This document shows, in pieces, positions 42,914 through 52,537 of a stretch of 64,000 nt of DNA (the stretch's first letter is position 1; each line of letters begins with the position of its first letter). The stretch comes from Effrenium voratum. Its lineage: Eukaryota; Sar; Dinophyceae; Suessiales; Symbiodiniaceae. The stretch lies in assembly GCA_963377175.1 (NCBI GenBank), contig CAUJNA010003771.1, forward strand, positions 1,430,087-1,494,086, read 5' to 3'. The translations under genes were made by a program, and so were the position numbers. Below the pieces are notes generated by a model. That model was not told the DNA's origin. It ran no database searches and saw nothing but the letters and a program-made list of their open reading frames with translations.

Positions 42914-43404
42914 TCCGGTCACGGGGTTCTCAATGGACAGTTCACCAAACCACTGGAGGGTATTTCAGGCATTCAAATTCAGAACTATGTGGGTTCTCCA
43001 AGTACTCTTTGAAAGCAAATGGTTTACCTTGCAAAACGGGTCCCGAGATGCCTGAGGTCCAAATCGTCCTGATTGTTTTTGTTTCACAAGGAAGCGGACT
43101 TGGACAGAGGTTCGGTTCAACCATTCTCACGTGGGTTCAACTGCTCAGCAAACATGGACCCTTAAGGGAGCAACATGGACCGTTGGGTATATAAGACTCC
43201 GAAGCAACGCTCTCGAGGGAAATAGGACGGACCTTGATGTCATGGCTAAATAGCCTGACAAATCACAGCGATCTCACCAATTCGGGCGTATGTAAAACAA
43301 GTGACCCCGTGATGAAGGCCCTTTACCTCATAATTTGCCCAGTCTGTTTCCAACCATTGACTAGAGCTCCTTGAGTGGATCACGCGTGAGGCTCAGTTGG
43401 ACAG
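42914..43404. other. Probable intron between Lys/Glu-rich exons
   Basis: It begins with a GACTCG or GTCACG donor-like sequence and ends in CAGTTGGACAG. No repeats were recognised inside. Confidence 0.3.
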
Positions 43405-43533
43405 GACCGGTCGGAGAAAAAGGAGAAGAAGGAGAAGGAGGAGAAAGAGGGCGATGCTTCAGAGACGAAGGAGAGGAAGTCCAAGAAGGAGAAGAAAGAG
43501 AAAGAAGGCAGCAGCTTGCTGATCGGAACTTGA
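43405..43533 (+). CDS. Putative Lys/Glu-rich exon (second of a pair)
   Basis: After GTTGGACAG the frame gives 42 codons to TGA: DRSEKKEKKEKEEKEGDASE, TKERKSKKEKKEKEGSSLLI and GT. It is highly charged. Its similarity to the exon at 42839 suggests exon duplication within one gene. The Lys/Glu composition does not identify a family. Confidence 0.45.
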   Translation, partial: DRSEKKEKKEKEEKEGDASETKERKSKKEKKEKEGSSLLIGT

Positions 43534-43773
43534 GTCCAGGTTGAAGTTGGGCAAATGATCGCATCTGTTTCTCTTGGAGGGAAAACAACTGCTGCCATGA
43601 TTTGGCTCCTTGCTTCGGGTCTGCGTAGGTCCCTCAAAGGCTCTTGGAGGATTTGCTGGTGCCCTTGGTGTTGCTTGTTTAGTTTTGTGTCTATTTTGCT
43701 TGGGTTTATTTGCAGACCAAAGTTGTTTTGCACTTGTTTTTTGTATTTGCGGCTATCCCAGACTATGTTGTCT

Positions 43774-43863
43774 GGGCTGTTCAAAGAAAAGGGTCCCCTT
43801 TGTAATTATGGTGCAATGGGGATTAGGGATCAGGATTGGTCAACACTCCATTTTGAACAGCCT
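43774..43863. mobile_element. MITE-like element, family B
   Basis: GGGCTGTTCAA and TTGAACAGCCT are 11-bp inverted repeats with one mismatch. The 90-bp unit contains GGGATCAGGATTGGTCAACAC before the right end, shared with the copy at 27036. Confidence 0.75.
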
Positions 43864-44086
43864 AGTTTGTTAAAGGGGTCGTCAGCTTGGGAAGGTTTTT
43901 GCTTACTCTGTGTTTACTCGGGGGACAAGACGTAGCAAGAGCGGGCTGCGTGTTTTCCAAGCTTCCAACAGTATAGCAACTGACCGAGGATCACTCCTGG
44001 ACTTTGAAGTCCACGGAAATATTGCCATGTCGGTTTCAGGTGGCACATGTTCTTTCGGTTTCTGGCGGGAAGATTGTCGGGGATGT

Positions 44087-44185
44087 AATATATATATATA
44101 TATATATATACAAAAGGCGGCGACGCTGCAATTCTCTTTTCAGCCGGGTCAACATGGGTTTGACACACACACACACACACACACG
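44087..44185 (+). repeat. TA and CA microsatellites
   Basis: (TA)n at 44087-44110 and (CA)n at 44162-44185 lie 50 bp apart. Confidence 0.8.
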
Positions 44186-44950
44186 TGTGAGAGAAAAAAA
44201 CGGTTGCAACAATACACCTGGCTCGACCCCCCTTCAGTTTTGCACCCCTTTTTGTAGGTATAGTAAATGTTTAATGAGCTGGATCGACCTGTGATTTCAC
44301 TGAAGATGGAGTGAGAGTCTCACACATGAATAATATGTGTTGTTTTTGTTTACATCTGGACAGGACAGTGACCGTCCAAAGCCATGTGCACAGACATCAA
44401 TGTATTCTTCTTAATTCGTTGCATTATCAAAGAGGCAAGGAAGGCCCCGAAATATGAGGTGCGAGGTGGACCCTTTTTTAATATAATAACTCGAGGTACG
44501 AGGTAGACATTATGATAAGTTGTACAAATAAATGCACTTAAAGGTCCAATTCAATTAAGGCTCATACCCAATGAACAGGCGGAGCTCACCACAGAAATGC
44601 ATCGGTGTCTTTCCCTTTGGTCGCACCGTGTTCGTCTCGACAGGCGATGCAGTGCATCGATCCAAAGGCAGAGACGAGGAAGGGAGTGCCTGGGGACAGC
44701 AGTTTCTGCGGATTTCATTGTCAGAGTTAAGCGCTTAAGTCACCTGCATGCTTGCTGTTGTTGGGGTTGCCCTTTTAGGGGTTCCCATGGTTCCCATATT
44801 TCAAAATCCGCCCTCATGTTCCCTTATATATATATATAACCAAATTGAAATACCAACTTGTTGCTGAAGTCTGTCATTTGTCCAGGGGGCGTAGTCGCAA
44901 ATGGAGCGACAAGTGTTCCGTGTTCCTGAGAGGAGGCGAACCTGCTGTAA

Positions 44951-45340
44951 GTGGGTTGTAGCCCTAGTGGCTTGCCACTTGAGAAAAATGGACATGTAGC
45001 GAAACTTGATGCTCCCCAACTACTTCCAGAAGCTAAGCAGCACTGGCAAAAATTGGCTCGTTTCTGCACATGTTTTGATTGCCCCCCCAGATCCCCCCAG
45101 CCTTTTTGTGGCAACCCTGGCTTAGAAAGTACCGAGATGAACATGCTCATCCATGTCGACTTGCTTGTGGAGTTTGTTTCCTGGCTTGCCAACAACATCA
45201 ATACAAAGAACCGTATATTGAAAGCGCTACAAATCGAGCGAGATGTCGATCCTCAGCAGGAGCCCAGCCCAAAACTATCCTGGAATCTGTTTTGTTGCTT
45301 GTCGGTTCTTTTCAACATGCGGGGCTGCGGAAGCTCCTGA
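44951..45340 (+). CDS. Possible coding region, unknown
   Basis: The frame of 129 codons includes LPEAKQHWQKLARFCTCFDC, then ESTEMNMLIHVDLLVEFVSW, LANNINTKNRILKALQIERD and VDPQQEPSPKLSWN. The central part has the spacing of amphipathic helices. The first 30 codons and the last 15 are less convincing. A possible acceptor CCCCCCCAG lies at 45082-45090. No family was recognised. Confidence 0.35.
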   Translation: MGCSPSGLPLEKNGHVAKLDAPQLLPEAKQHWQKLARFCTCFDCPPRSPQPFCGNPGLESTEMNMLIHVDLLVEFVSWLANNINTKNRILKALQIERDVDPQQEPSPKLSWNLFCCLSVLFNMRGCGSS

Positions 45341-45974
45341 TGAGATTTGGGAATAGAGACAGCAGTCACGGTGGGTTCCATTTTCCACCCTCCAGGGAAT
45401 TTTGAAGAGCAGCCGCCCATGTGGGTGATGGGTGCTTTCGTAAGCATCGTATGGCTGCTAATGTCCGCAAAGGGTCGCTATCAGGCTTCGGTTTGCCGTA
45501 GCTTTCCTGCAGATCGACATGGACCCCCAAACGCCACCATTTTTCAGCAGAATCTCCTTGTTGGGGACCCTCTTCGTGAGTTCCCTGTCAATTTCTAGAG
45601 GACTAGTTGATAGTAAAAGCCATATATGTCCTAAAGTTCAGAATTCCTCCTGGAGGCATGCCGCTCTTTCCCGGACCCCACGCCACGCCACCAAAGACTT
45701 GCCAAGGGCTAGGGCTGATTCAGCCTTACGGGCAACACTAGGCCAATAAGACCAAAGGCTTTAGCGGTGGTTGTATGGTTTCTGACAAAACTGGATCCAT
45801 TTTAGTCACATAATGACTCTCTACATGGTGCTTTAAATCAAAGCCCCCGCCAAAGCGAAGAATAAGATACTTTTGAGAACCCTACCAAATCTGCACAATG
45901 GACCCCGCAAACACCGAGTGCTGCCGAGTTCTTGCTTTTGACCAACCACCAACACCAAAGGGCGCTTCTTTCCC
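45341..45974. other. Stretch with nothing recognised
   Basis: Open frames are short and on both strands; no dispersed repeat was identified. Confidence 0.35.
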
Positions 45975-46072
45975 AGGAGTTTTCTGAGAAAGGACCAGCG
46001 CACATCTGCAGGAGCCAGAGAAGAAGCACAGACATCGGAGCAAGCAACAGGAAGAAGGCGCGAGTTGCTCTC
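45975..46072 (+). CDS. Possible exon, basic
   Basis: After GCTTCTTTCCCAG the island reads EFSEKGPAHICRSQRRSTDI then GASNRKKAR in one frame; another frame is equally open. It lies at the edge of the TG-rich array, which limits confidence. Confidence 0.25.
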
Positions 46073-46084
46073 TTGTTTTTTGGT

Positions 46085-47170
46085 CGTCTGTTCTTGGTTG
46101 GTGTGTGTGTGTTGTGTGTGTGTGTGTTGTGTCGTGTGGTGTTGTGTTGTGCTGTGCTGTGGTGTGTTGTGTGTTGTGTGTTGTTGTGTTGTGTTGGGTT
46201 GTGTTGTGTTGTGTTGCGTGTGTGTATGTTTTGAGGAAACTTCTTTACGGTTGGGAAGGGAAACCAAGAGTATAATCACTGTTGTTTTGAGGGATCGTGT
46301 TTGTGGTTGGTTTGAAGGGAGCCGATAAGAATGTGTGTGGTGTTGTGTTGCGCTGTGGTGTGGTGTGTTGTGTGTTGTTGTGTTGTGTTGTGTTGTGTTG
46401 TGCTGTGCTGTGCTGTGCTGTGCTCTGCTGTGTTGTGTTGTGATTTGTTGTGTTGTGTTGTGTGTTTGTGTATGTTTTGAGGGAACTTCTTTCTGGTTGG
46501 GAAGGGAAACCAAGAGTATAATAACTGTTGTTTTGAGGGCTCGTGTTTGTGGTTGGTTTGAAGGGAGCCGATAAAAATGTGTGTGTGTGTTGTGTGGCGT
46601 TGTGTTGTGCTGTGCTGTGCTCTGCTGTGTTGTGTTGTGATTTGTTGTGTTGTGTTGTGTGTTTGTGTATGTTTTGAGGGCACTTCTTTCTGGTTGGGAA
46701 GGGAAACCAAGAGTATAATCACTGTTGTTTTGAGGGCTCGTGTTTGTGGTTGGTTTGAAGGGAGCGAATCAAATTTGTGGTGTGGTGTTGTGCTGTGCTG
46801 TGGTGTGTTGTGTGGTGTTGTGTTGTGTCGTGCTTTGCTGTGTTGTGCTGTGTGTTGTTGTGTTGAAGTGCTGGGTTGTGTTGTGTTGTGTTGCGTGTGT
46901 GTATGTTTTGAGGGAACTTCTTTCTGGTTGGGAAGGGAAACCAAGAGTATAATCGCTGTCTTTTCGAGGGAACTTGTTGCGTGTGCGTCTGTGTTTTTGA
47001 GGGAACTCTTCATGGTTGGGAAGGGAACCAACCAGTATAAGCACTGTTTTGTTGAGGGAACTTGTATGTGGCTTGTTTGAAGGGAGACTAAACATATTGT
47101 GTGTGTGCGCCAGTGTTTTTGAGGGAACCTCTTTGTGGTTGGGAAGGGAGACCAAGAGTACAACCACCAT
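46085..47170 (+). repeat. Tandem array: TGTTG microsatellite alternating with a ~95-bp unit
   Basis: Five to six copies of a unit (TTTTGAGGGAACTTCTTTCTGG, GGGAAGGGAAACCAAGAG, TATAATCACTG, then TTTTGAGGGCTCGTG and GGTTGGTTTGAAGGGAGC) start near 46228, 46470, 46666, 46905, 46995 and 47116. They are separated by TG/TGTTG/TGCTG tracts. The two halves of the unit resemble each other and the dispersed family L motif. A 314-codon minus-strand frame across the array is an artefact of the repeat. Confidence 0.85.
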
Positions 47171-47312
47171 GTTGGGGTGTGTGCCGCTATTTGACAGAGA
47201 GTTCCTGCGCCTTTTGGCATGGCTGTCTTCTTTCAGGGAACCCTTGGGTTGCTTGTAAACGGAAAAGGGTTACAACACTGGCTTGGGGATTCCCCTTAAT
47301 GACAAACCCACT

Positions 47313-47442
47313 TGAGCCACAATCAAAACCCAGGCAATTGGAGGGTAGTAAAAGGGGCGGTCCCAGCCACAAATGGGTCAGCATATCCGCCCTTGAATTG
47401 TGGGTCACCATTTTAATACCGATCCGTTTTGATCGTGACTCA
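47313..47442. mobile_element. MITE-like element, family G
   Basis: TGAGCCACAATCAAAAC (47313-47329) and GTTTTGATCGTGACTCA (47426-47442) form a 17-bp inverted repeat with two mismatches. The interior GGAGGGTAGTAA and ATATCCGCC blocks match the partial copy at 26183. Confidence 0.7.
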
Positions 47443-47617
47443 CTTGTTGCTTTGACAAAAAAAACATAATAATAATAATGATAATGATAATACGAATCCT
47501 TGGGTTGCTTTGAAATGAACAAGGTTTTTTTTTTTTTTTGGGGGGGGGTGATACCATGATGCCCCCATGCCCTTCAAGCCCCACAATGCGTATTTGCCAC
47601 TCACGAATCAGCGGCAG

Positions 47618-47720
47618 GGTCAGCCTGAACTCGCCGGAGGAGTCGGAAGCCGAAGCCGGAGTTTTTCTTATTCGGAAATTGGCGCAACGTGCGGAGGGGA
47701 CAGCTCGAGTATTACCTTAA
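47618..47720 (+). CDS. Possible terminal exon
   Basis: After CAGCGGCAG the frame reads VSLNSPEESEAEAGVFLIRK then LAQRAEGTARVLP and TAA. It is G+C-rich against an A+T-rich neighbourhood (TA tracts start at 47722). A second frame is open too. Function unknown. Confidence 0.35.
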
Positions 47721-48361
47721 TGGGTATATATTATATATATATATATATGTGATATATAGTATGTAGTATAGTTTTATGTATACACATACATATATATATA
47801 TACATATTATTAGTGATTTTGTTTCAACATTAGGGGAGCTCGAAAAAGATGAGATTCTCCTTCAAAAGGAAAGTAGAAGGGCGTTTCCCGCAAGAACGGC
47901 ACACCTACAAAGTATATATATTTAGATGGCTAAATAATTACACACATGATCTGACCAGCACACCCACTGAAGCGATGGGTAGGGCGCGGGGGGGGGGGTT
48001 AAAGAGTGTGCCTTATTTTGTTCCATTGCCACTGGGGGAACTTTGAGCCACCGAAACCAACGACCAGAAAATTCCACGGGAAGCTCACCCAACACCCATC
48101 AAAAACAGGGGTTGTGGCAAGCTTTGTCTGGAACTTCCTGTAGCTCATGTCTTGGATTGAGTAACCAATAAACAAGTCAAAGCAAAGTACATTCGACTGC
48201 TTGGGAGTGTTGGGTTGCTCCGTGTTTTTGTAACCTAGAACCATGATACAGGCCAAACAATCAATATCCAACGATCAACCAAAGTCCCCCCACTAAGCGG
48301 GTCCAACTGAGACCAATCCAAGCTACTCAGGGAGCCCACGTGGAATGCCGCTAATAAATCT

Positions 48362-48486
48362 GGGCTGTTCAAAGGGAATCCTTAATCATAATCCTTACCT
48401 TGGGTTACGCAAGGCGTCCCCTTTGTAGTGGCTTCCCTATAGGGGTTTTGGATTAGGATTGGCCAAGCCTTCATTTTGAATAGCTT
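48362..48486. mobile_element. MITE-like element, family B
   Basis: GGGCTGTTCAA at the left and TTGAATAGC at the right are inverted repeats with one mismatch over nine bases. The block GGATTAGGATTGGCCAAGCC before the right end is family-specific. Confidence 0.65.
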
Positions 48487-48929
48487 TTAAATTCATGCTT
48501 TGGGCTGGAGCTCAGTCACTCGGAGACTAAATGATTCATGTGCAAAACTGAAGTCTACTTTCCCATTGGCCCCGCCTCAGGATAATTCCCTGTACGTGTT
48601 TTTGACCAGAAGCTGCTGGGCTACTTGATTCGGATTTCGGGTTCCCTTTGCGAAGGATCACAACCTCAGGCTCCAGCAGCTTTGCCACAGGCAAAAAACC
48701 CGGAAGCTCGAAGCTCGCCAAAGGGTTTCGGGCCACCAGAAACCGGCTATGGCGAATTTGAGTTAGGTTCGTGCAGTTTGCGGGGAGAACTTGCGAATGT
48801 CCCACAAAGGGAACTCACAATCCCATGTCCTCTTGGAACCACCTTCGTACTTTAGATCCTGTAGAATCTCCCGCTTGCCCAAAGCGAATGACCTTTCAGT
48901 TTCCCTTTGGTCCACTTTTAGCCACGCCC

Positions 48930-48981
48930 CAACAGGTTAGCCCTGTATTTCTGGGTCCTTCGGGCAAGTGGGATCTTGACA
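48930..48981 (+). repeat. Dispersed repeat family H
   Basis: CCTGTATTTCTGGGTCCTTC then GGGCAAGTGGGATC, as at 26448-26512. Confidence 0.45.
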
Positions 48982-49840
48982 ACTATGCTGTCGCAGCCGC
49001 GCGCCCGCGGCTATCACCCTGCTTTCCGACTTAGCAGCAACGGACGGACGGAATCTGACAAGTAGGGCACTGGGTGCCTAATCGCCCTGGACTTTAATGT
49101 TTTAATCCCTCATACCCAAAACCTTGCCGTTTGAGGTCTTTGGGGCTCTTTGATGCCCTCACATTTCGGGTCTTGGGGCCCTTTGAAGCTGGACTAAACC
49201 ACAGGAAGATGTGTAACTTGATTGTTTGTTTTGCCTGACCCCCTGTTCAATGCGCAGGGCAATGGTTTGTGATAAGTGGGATAACTGAGGTTTACATAAG
49301 TTTACCGCCTCCTTTGCAACAACCTTGCCTGATCGTGTTGAGCATCCCACTAAATAAACCTGTTGCGAAGCATTAGGCCGCTAAAGTGTGATCGAGCTTC
49401 CTTTCAGTTTGGGTTTTGGCACCCTTGAAAAGCGGTCCCAACCAATTTGGTAGATGTGGTTTCCAGTTGCCGATTTCTGTCAAAATCCCTAAGCAACAGG
49501 GTTATTGATCGAAATCCCTCTTTGGTATCACAGAACCGGTTATTTCTCACAACAAAGAAGAAACTGAACAAGTTCTCGGCTAAATCACAGCCGACCGAAA
49601 GCCCGGATCCCTAGGCTGGGGAATCACTAGGCACAATCAGATAGATTTTTGCGAATTGTTGATTTGATGTTGGCCTCCTGTTGCACATATAGGGGTCCCA
49701 AATTGTGTAGCCCGAATAGATTGATTAACAGGCTGCAACATTTGCTGCCGAACAATGGGACTTGGGGTATGCCTGGAATGCAGCTGGGACCTGATTTTAC
49801 GGGAATATCAAGTTTGGGTAGGCGTCTATCAGTTTAGCAG

Positions 49841-50200
49841 GTGTTTGCTGGTGGTATTTTCGGTCACTCACATCGCGTGTCTAATGACTTGCTTGTCATT
49901 TTGTTCCTTCAAATATGGTCACTACAAGAGTGGAACATTGGATGCATTTGGTCAAGCGACAACAACATAGTTGGCAAATTTATTGCTAGCCTACTCTCCG
50001 TTTGGGGAGGACGTAGGGGCGGAACCCCAAATTCCCACAATATCCAGGGGCATTACCCCATTGTGTCCGTTGCTCAACTAATGTCCGAGGGTACAAGACG
50101 ATTCGTTGATGCAGTTTTTCGACATGTTCGAACGACGCGGATGTGTTTTGCGCTTCAGACGCGTGCGCGTCTTGAATTTCGTTGTCCGCACCCGCTTTGA
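49841..50200 (+). CDS. Possible coding region, unknown
   Basis: The frame includes WNIGCIWSSDNNIVGKFIAS, then GHYPIVSVAQLMSEGTRRFV and DAVFRHVRTTRMCFALQTRA before TGA. The C-terminal half looks coding-like. An antisense frame of 101 codons overlaps. No family was recognised. Confidence 0.3.
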   Translation: MFAGGIFGHSHRVSNDLLVILFLQIWSLQEWNIGCIWSSDNNIVGKFIASLLSVWGGRRGGTPNSHNIQGHYPIVSVAQLMSEGTRRFVDAVFRHVRTTRMCFALQTRARLEFRCPHPL

Positions 50201-50535
50201 AGTGGCGATGAATTTGAATGGACAAGAGACCCTCAATGGCAACCACCCCCATGGACATGATGTCCACCAAAGATTCCCCATGTAGAGGCATACAACGAGA
50301 CGACCCTCATGCTCACACATTGTTATACATCACCAACACCAAACCATCCCCACCTCCTTACAAGTGGAGTTTGAGGAGGAGGGTGAGTTGTGGAATTTCA
50401 TTGTTTGTTGCGTATTTTTTTGGGCCTTGCATATGGGTCACTAGATACATTGTAATATAGAGTCCAACCCATTCTTGACAAGCTCATCCACGTCAAAGAA
50501 GACCGACACACAGGCGCCGCTGTTAGTATGTTAGT

Positions 50536-50970
50536 GTGCAGAGCGGAATCAAGAGGTGCAAGAGAGGGGGTTCGTTTCGGTGTCGCCTTGAAAGGGCGGT
50601 GCAAGGAGGCACGAAGGTCCAAACGGGGGCAATCTGGTTCGGGCAAGAATCGGCTTCAAGCCATCAGATTCTATTCTTCTGGCACAGGTTGAATGAGCAG
50701 TGGCTTGAACCAGACCCATTTGCTGACCTCAAGGGATCTATGGAAACACTGAAACTCTTGACTTTTCAATTCGGATTGCGACGGCACGTCAGCTTCATCG
50801 GTGCACCGCGTCAGACAGGTGCAAGTGGCCCAACAAATCTAGGGTTGCAAGAATCCCAGCCAGAGGAAACTGCAAGGGCATGCAAATGCATCAAGCAGAT
50901 GGTGTTCATGGAAACTGCATACATCGATCAGCAAATGCAATTAGACAATTCATCTCTCCTCGGTGACTGA
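50536..50970 (+). CDS. Possible coding region, unknown
   Basis: The frame includes SHQILFFWHRLNEQWLEPDP, FADLKGSMETLKLLTFQFGL and KCIKQMVFMETAYIDQQMQL, and ends at a TGA (50968-50970). Composition and the mix of helical segments look genuine. The stop codon overlaps the left end of an inverted-repeat element, so the original C-terminus may have been displaced by that insertion. Confidence 0.35.
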   Translation: MQSGIKRCKRGGSFRCRLERAVQGGTKVQTGAIWFGQESASSHQILFFWHRLNEQWLEPDPFADLKGSMETLKLLTFQFGLRRHVSFIGAPRQTGASGPTNLGLQESQPEETARACKCIKQMVFMETAYIDQQMQLDNSSLLGD

Positions 50971-51059
50971 GCCACATTGTAGAGCTGCGTTCGAAATCTC
51001 AATTGCTCATAGGGAAAGCCGATTTACATGGATTTACCTATGAGCACAGGATGTGGCTC
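50969..51059. mobile_element. Small inverted-repeat element
   Basis: GAGCCACAT (50969-50977) and ATGTGGCTC (51051-51059) form the outer inverted repeat, and TTGCTCATAGG and CCTATGAGCA an inner one. The GAGCCACA end recalls family A, whose ends are TGTGGCTCAAA. Confidence 0.55.
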
Positions 51060-51084
51060 GTTTGCTTTCTATACTTGGCGCTTT

Positions 51085-51155
51085 ACACACTTTTGGCTTT
51101 TTACAGTTTAGTGGGATTTAGCACAGGTCCCAACAAAAGTTGACCTTTTAGCAAG
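51085..51155 (+). repeat. Dispersed repeat family E, partial
   Basis: CTTTTGGCTTTTTACAGTTTAG then CAACAAAAGTTGACC and TTTTAGCAAGCC. Confidence 0.45.
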
Positions 51156-51421
51156 CCATCAACGAACCACTAAGACTCTCTTCCAACACTTCCGGAATCC
51201 ACTCCATGGGGTAGTCGTTAATCATGTAGTCGGGGATGATGCTTTCTTGATCAGCAATATCCCTTGCCAAGTGGATCACAGAGCGTTGCTTCGTGTAGTC
51301 GGGATTATAGGGCTTATAAGGAAGTAAAGCATTGAAACCATTTGGGGTCATAGCACATATGTAATGTGATTGTTTAACTAGCTGTCTCAAGCAGAGATTG
51401 ACCACCCAAAGAGAACAATTG
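51148..51421 (-). CDS. Possible exon on the minus strand, unknown
   Basis: Reading from an acceptor-like GGTCTCACAG, the frame gives NCSLWVVNLCLRQLVKQSHY, ICAMTPNGFNALLPYKPYNP, DYTKQRSVIHLARDIADQES and IIPDYMINDYPMEWIPEVLE to a TGA. It looks like real protein sequence, with conserved-looking aromatic and Pro positions. It is the only good candidate on this strand between 10 and 59 kb, so it may belong to a mobile element. No family was recognised. Confidence 0.35.
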
Positions 51422-51588
51422 CTGTGAGACCAGACCTCAGCAAGTCATGAAGCAAGTCCAAAGTTACTTCAACAGGAGTGTCCCCCCCCCCAATGGAGAT
51501 TCATGAAAACTTGCCATCAGTCTACATCTATGACATGCTCTGAAAGGCTAGTCCATGTTGGAGGGCGTGTCCCAAGCAGAGGCACAAC

Positions 51589-51804
51589 TTGAAATTTGCC
51601 GATGCGAGCCGTCGAATCTCTGATACTTCTTTTTATCGGGGAAGAAGGGTTGACAGCGGATGCCCTGCCACCGCCGCCAAAGGCGGCGATGATTTCTGTT
51701 ATGCAGGCGTCCCTGCCATAGTGGGAAATGCTCGGTTTTGTCTGTACCAAGGGCCTCCTCTTGGAAGTGAACCGACTGTCGGTCTCTTTGAAGTTCTCGC
51801 TTGA
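51589..51804 (+). CDS. Possible coding region, unknown
   Basis: The frame ends GDDFCYAGVPAIVGNARFCL then YQGPPLGSEPTVGLFEVLA and TGA. An antisense frame of 107 codons also looks plausible. A CCGCCGCC/GGCGGCG hairpin lies inside. Strand is undecided. Confidence 0.2.
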   Translation: MKFADASRRISDTSFYRGRRVDSGCPATAAKGGDDFCYAGVPAIVGNARFCLYQGPPLGSEPTVGLFEVLA

Positions 51805-51964
51805 GCAGGTGTTTTTTTGGTTGTTTCCCAAGGGCGCCATTTGGTTTAGAATAATTTATGAGGGGTTCTAACTTCTAACGTATAGTCATGGGGATGTTGA
51901 TTTGGTATGGCAGAATCGGTGATTTCCCAACATGCACAGGGCTGCCAGTCAGACCATGAGACCC

Positions 51965-51986
51965 GTTTTTGCTGCGCAGCAAAAAC
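51965..51986. other. Perfect 22-bp palindrome
   Basis: GTTTTTGCTGC is followed directly by its reverse complement GCAGCAAAAAC, with no spacer. It could form a cruciform or be a binding site for a dimeric protein. Function unknown. Confidence 0.6.
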
Positions 51987-52067
51987 AGTGACACGCACAT
52001 GTGCCTGGAATGATCTGCCTGAACCTTCCCACTCAAATCACACCCCACGCCAACATCAGGGCAGCTA

Positions 52068-52203
52068 CTTGCTGGTGCTCAGCAGGGAATGACCCAGGGT
52101 GGGAATGAACCTAGAGATTCCCTTAAAGGAAACCGTAAGGAATTGAGGATTGTTTGTAGGGGTCATTCCATTTCTCGTTCCCTGCATTTGTCGCACCAGC
52201 AAG
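52068..52203. mobile_element. MITE, family C, with GCTA target duplication
   Basis: CTTGCTGGTGC (52068-52078) and GCACCAGCAAG (52193-52203) are 11-bp perfect inverted repeats. GCTA lies directly outside both ends (52064-52067 and 52204-52207). Inner GGGAATGA and TCATTCC are also complementary. Related copies lie at 24060 and 62537. Confidence 0.85.
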
Positions 52204-52288
52204 GCTAGGATACCATTCAACAGGTCATAGAAGGTGCTGAGCGGGTTTCAAGAAGTTTTGGCATGCCACCTTCAGTCAGGACCTTCAG

Positions 52289-52537
52289 TTGGGATGCGGC
52301 TCATTCGCATTCAGCCATTTGAGAGACTTAGTCTGTTGGCGGAATTGTGAGTCACGAACCTTGGAGGACGGGTTGTGGGTCCGCTTAAATTCAGGACGAA
52401 CTGCGTTTGAAAGTGTGGGGCACTTTCCCGCAAAGTCAACCGTTGATCGATTTCGGAAACTGTGCCGAGCACAGACCCTTGCAAAGGCGGTTTTGGTGCT
52501 TGAAGAGAGAAATCTCTGTGTCTATACCAATGGTTAA
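52289..52537 (+). CDS. Possible coding region, unknown
   Basis: The frame includes SRTLEDGLWVRLNSGRTAFE, then PAKSTVDRFRKLCRAQTLAK and AVLVLEERNLCVYTNG, ending at a TAA. It has a protein-like composition and no internal repeats. No family was recognised. Confidence 0.3.
   Translation: MGCGSFAFSHLRDLVCWRNCESRTLEDGLWVRLNSGRTAFESVGHFPAKSTVDRFRKLCRAQTLAKAVLVLEERNLCVYTNG

Larger units (their letters stand above)
43534..44950. other. Non-coding stretch
   Basis: It contains a family B element (43774-43863), TA tracts (44087-44110, 44824-44840) and a CA tract (44162-44185). A pair of similar GAGGTGCGAGGTGGAC-like segments lies near 44455-44510. Confidence 0.45.
47721..49640. other. Non-coding stretch
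   Basis: It has TA tracts (47722-47810), a family B element (48362-48486) and a family H copy (48930-48981). A frame at 48650-48855 (QAPAALPQAKNPEARSSPKG) is a weak coding candidate and was not given its own entry. Confidence 0.4.

Noticed and set aside
43912..44190. Frames with Ile-Tyr repeats near 44.1 kb
   Set aside because: Translation of the TA microsatellite.
46276..47220. 314-codon minus-strand frame with repeated peptide
   Set aside because: It is the translation of the tandem array; the peptide repeats follow the DNA repeats.
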